Below, in pieces: positions 62,840 to 64,000 of a stretch of 64,000 bases of DNA. The DNA comes from JBAWWY01 sp037144355. GTDB lineage: Bacteria; Bacillota; Clostridia; Peptostreptococcales; Anaerovoracaceae. Position 1 is the stretch's first letter; every line of letters starts with the position of its first letter. The notes beneath the pieces were generated by a model. The model worked only from the letters and a program-made list of their open reading frames with translations, had not been told where the DNA came from and searched no databases. The stretch covers positions 1 through 64,000 of the forward strand of contig JBAWWY010000003.1 in the NCBI GenBank assembly GCA_037144355.1, given 5' to 3'. The position numbers were made by a program, and so were the translations under genes.

Positions 62840-64000
62840 ATGAAATCCAAGAGATTTGAAGTTTTAGCAGCTAGACCGGTAAACCAGGACGGTTTCGTTA
62901 AAGAATGGGCAGATAAAGGTCTAATAGCTATGAACAGTCCGAATGATCCAAAACCGAGCATTAGAATAAACAATGGCAAAGTTGAGGAACTTGACGGAAA
63001 ACAAAGAAAAGATTTTGATTTAAACGATATGTTTATTGCAGATCACGCAATCAATCTTGAAAAAGCTGAAGAAGTAATGGCAATGGATTCTATTGAACTT
63101 GCAAAGATGCTTTGCGATATCAACATAGGTAGAGAAACAATTATTAAATACACAACATCAATGACACCGGCAAAAATTGTTGATGTTGTAGGGAATATGA
63201 ATGTCGTTGAAATGATGATGGCACTTCAAAAGATGAGAGCTAGAAAAACTCCCTCTAATCAATGCCATGTAACCAACTTGAAAGACAATCCCGTTCAAAT
63301 TGCAGCAGATGCCGCAGAGGCAGCAATAAGGGGTTTCGACGAAATGGAGACTACAGTTGCAATTGGAAGATATGCACCTTTCAACGCGTTGTCTTTATTA
63401 GTCGGGTCACAAACTGGAAGAGGTGGAATACTTACCCAATGTGCGGTTGAAGAAGCAACGGAATTGCTGCTTGGAATGAGAGGGCTGACTTGTTATGCAG
63501 AAACAGTATCCGTATATGGAACCGAGCAGGTATTCATTGACGGTGACGATACACCATGGTCTAAGGCATTCCTAGCTTCTGCTTACGCGTCCAGAGGGTT
63601 GAAGATGAGATACACCTCTGGTACCGGTTCTGAAGTATTGATGGGATATGCAGAAGGAAAATCCATGTTATACCTTGAAGCGCGATGTATTTTCATTACC
63701 AAGGGTGCTGGAGTGCAAGGCCTTCAAAATGGATCAATCAGTTGTATTGGTGTTCCGGGAGCCGTTCCTTCGGGAATCAGAGCTGTTTTAGCGGAAAACC
63801 TTATTACAACCATGCTTGATCTTGAAGTTGCATCAGGAAATGATCAGACATTTTCACATTCGGATATTAGAAGAACAGCAAGGGCTTTAATGCAAATGTT
63901 GCCAGGAACAGACTTTATCTTTTCTGGGTACAGCGCAGTACCTAACTACGACAACATGTTTGCAGGTTCTAATTTCGATGCGGAAGATTTTGATGACTAC
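62840..64000 (+). CDS. pduC: Diol/glycerol dehydratase large subunit, 5' part
   Basis: Open from ATG 62840 to the window end (387 codons of about 555). KRFEVLAARPVNQDGFVKEW at the start, then RGFDEMETTVAIGRYAPFNAL, YGTEQVFIDGDDTPWSK, GTGSEVLMGYAEGKSMLYLE and CIGVPGAVPSGIRA are those of the adenosylcobalamin-dependent propanediol/glycerol dehydratase alpha chain. It turns 1,2-propanediol to propionaldehyde or glycerol to 3-hydroxypropionaldehyde. Which substrate dominates cannot be read from sequence by eye. GGAGGAAG precedes the ATG. Confidence 0.95.
   Translation, partial: MKSKRFEVLAARPVNQDGFVKEWADKGLIAMNSPNDPKPSIRINNGKVEELDGKQRKDFDLNDMFIADHAINLEKAEEVMAMDSIELAKMLCDINIGRETIIKYTTSMTPAKIVDVVGNMNVVEMMMALQKMRARKTPSNQCHVTNLKDNPVQIAADAAEAAIRGFDEMETTVAIGRYAPFNALSLLVGSQTGRGGILTQCAVEEATELLLGMRGLTCYAETVSVYGTEQVFIDGDDTPWSKAFLASAYASRGLKMRYTSGTGSEVLMGYAEGKSMLYLEARCIFITKGAGVQGLQNGSISCIGVPGAVPSGIRAVLAENLITTMLDLEVASGNDQTFSHSDIRRTARALMQMLPGTDFIFSGYSAVPNYDNMFAGSNFDAEDFDDY

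Overview
The window is low-GC, densely packed DNA from an obligately anaerobic, amino-acid-fermenting member of the Clostridia (Firmicutes). This is inferred from strong GGAGG-type ribosome sites, desulfoferrodoxin, an [FeFe]-hydrogenase, four-subunit pyruvate:ferredoxin oxidoreductase, a biotin-dependent Na+ decarboxylase and a glycerol/propanediol microcompartment locus. I cannot name the genus. No transposase, prophage or CRISPR array was seen.

Layout. 1-330: end of an amino-acid permease and its terminator. 469-6927: aromatic amino-acid operon (fused aroB-aroA, aroC, pheA, DAHP synthase, tyrA). 7022-14437: housekeeping and redox genes (ndk, superoxide reductase, UbiA prenyltransferase, isochorismatase-like hydrolase, radical SAM, nitroreductase, MATE pump, arginase, ferredoxin-like protein). 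14585-15115: six tRNA genes.

15221-33901 is the most distinctive part. A MerR regulator precedes two class-III aminotransferases and a CoA-acylating aldehyde dehydrogenase. A second operon begins at a -24/-12 (sigma-54) promoter. It encodes a biotin carrier, two acyl-CoA dehydrogenases, EtfBA, an uncharacterised cysteine-containing protein, two tiny membrane proteins, a Na+-pump beta subunit, a second biotin carrier and a glutaconyl-CoA decarboxylase alpha subunit. A CBS-PAS-AAA+ sigma-54 activator follows, then an amino-acid permease with its own sigma-54 promoter. I read this as a pathway taking a C5 omega-amino acid or diamine (5-aminovalerate, possibly cadaverine) through glutarate semialdehyde, glutaryl-CoA, glutaconyl-CoA and crotonyl-CoA to butyryl-CoA. 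The only energy-conserving step would be Na+ export by the decarboxylase, and the two acyl-CoA dehydrogenases would balance each other through one ETF. Substrate identity is inference.

33901-46029: gene remnants around the permease, a secreted leucine-rich-repeat protein, tRNA-Cys, and mixed accessory genes (GNAT, RNA methyltransferase, FAD oxidoreductase, SDR, SnoaL-like, a HemL-like aminotransferase, AhpD-like, TcdA). 46043-57649: cysK; a three-gene hydrogenase operon whose NuoF-like subunit carries a glutamate-synthase-small-subunit-like extension; tRNA-Arg; the por operon behind a structured leader with a terminator; and a degenerate CbiET-like gene. 57902-64000: a PocR-domain histidine kinase with an AraC-type response regulator, glycerol dehydrogenase, and the start of a microcompartment operon (shell proteins PduA- and PduB-like, diol/glycerol dehydratase large subunit cut by the window end).
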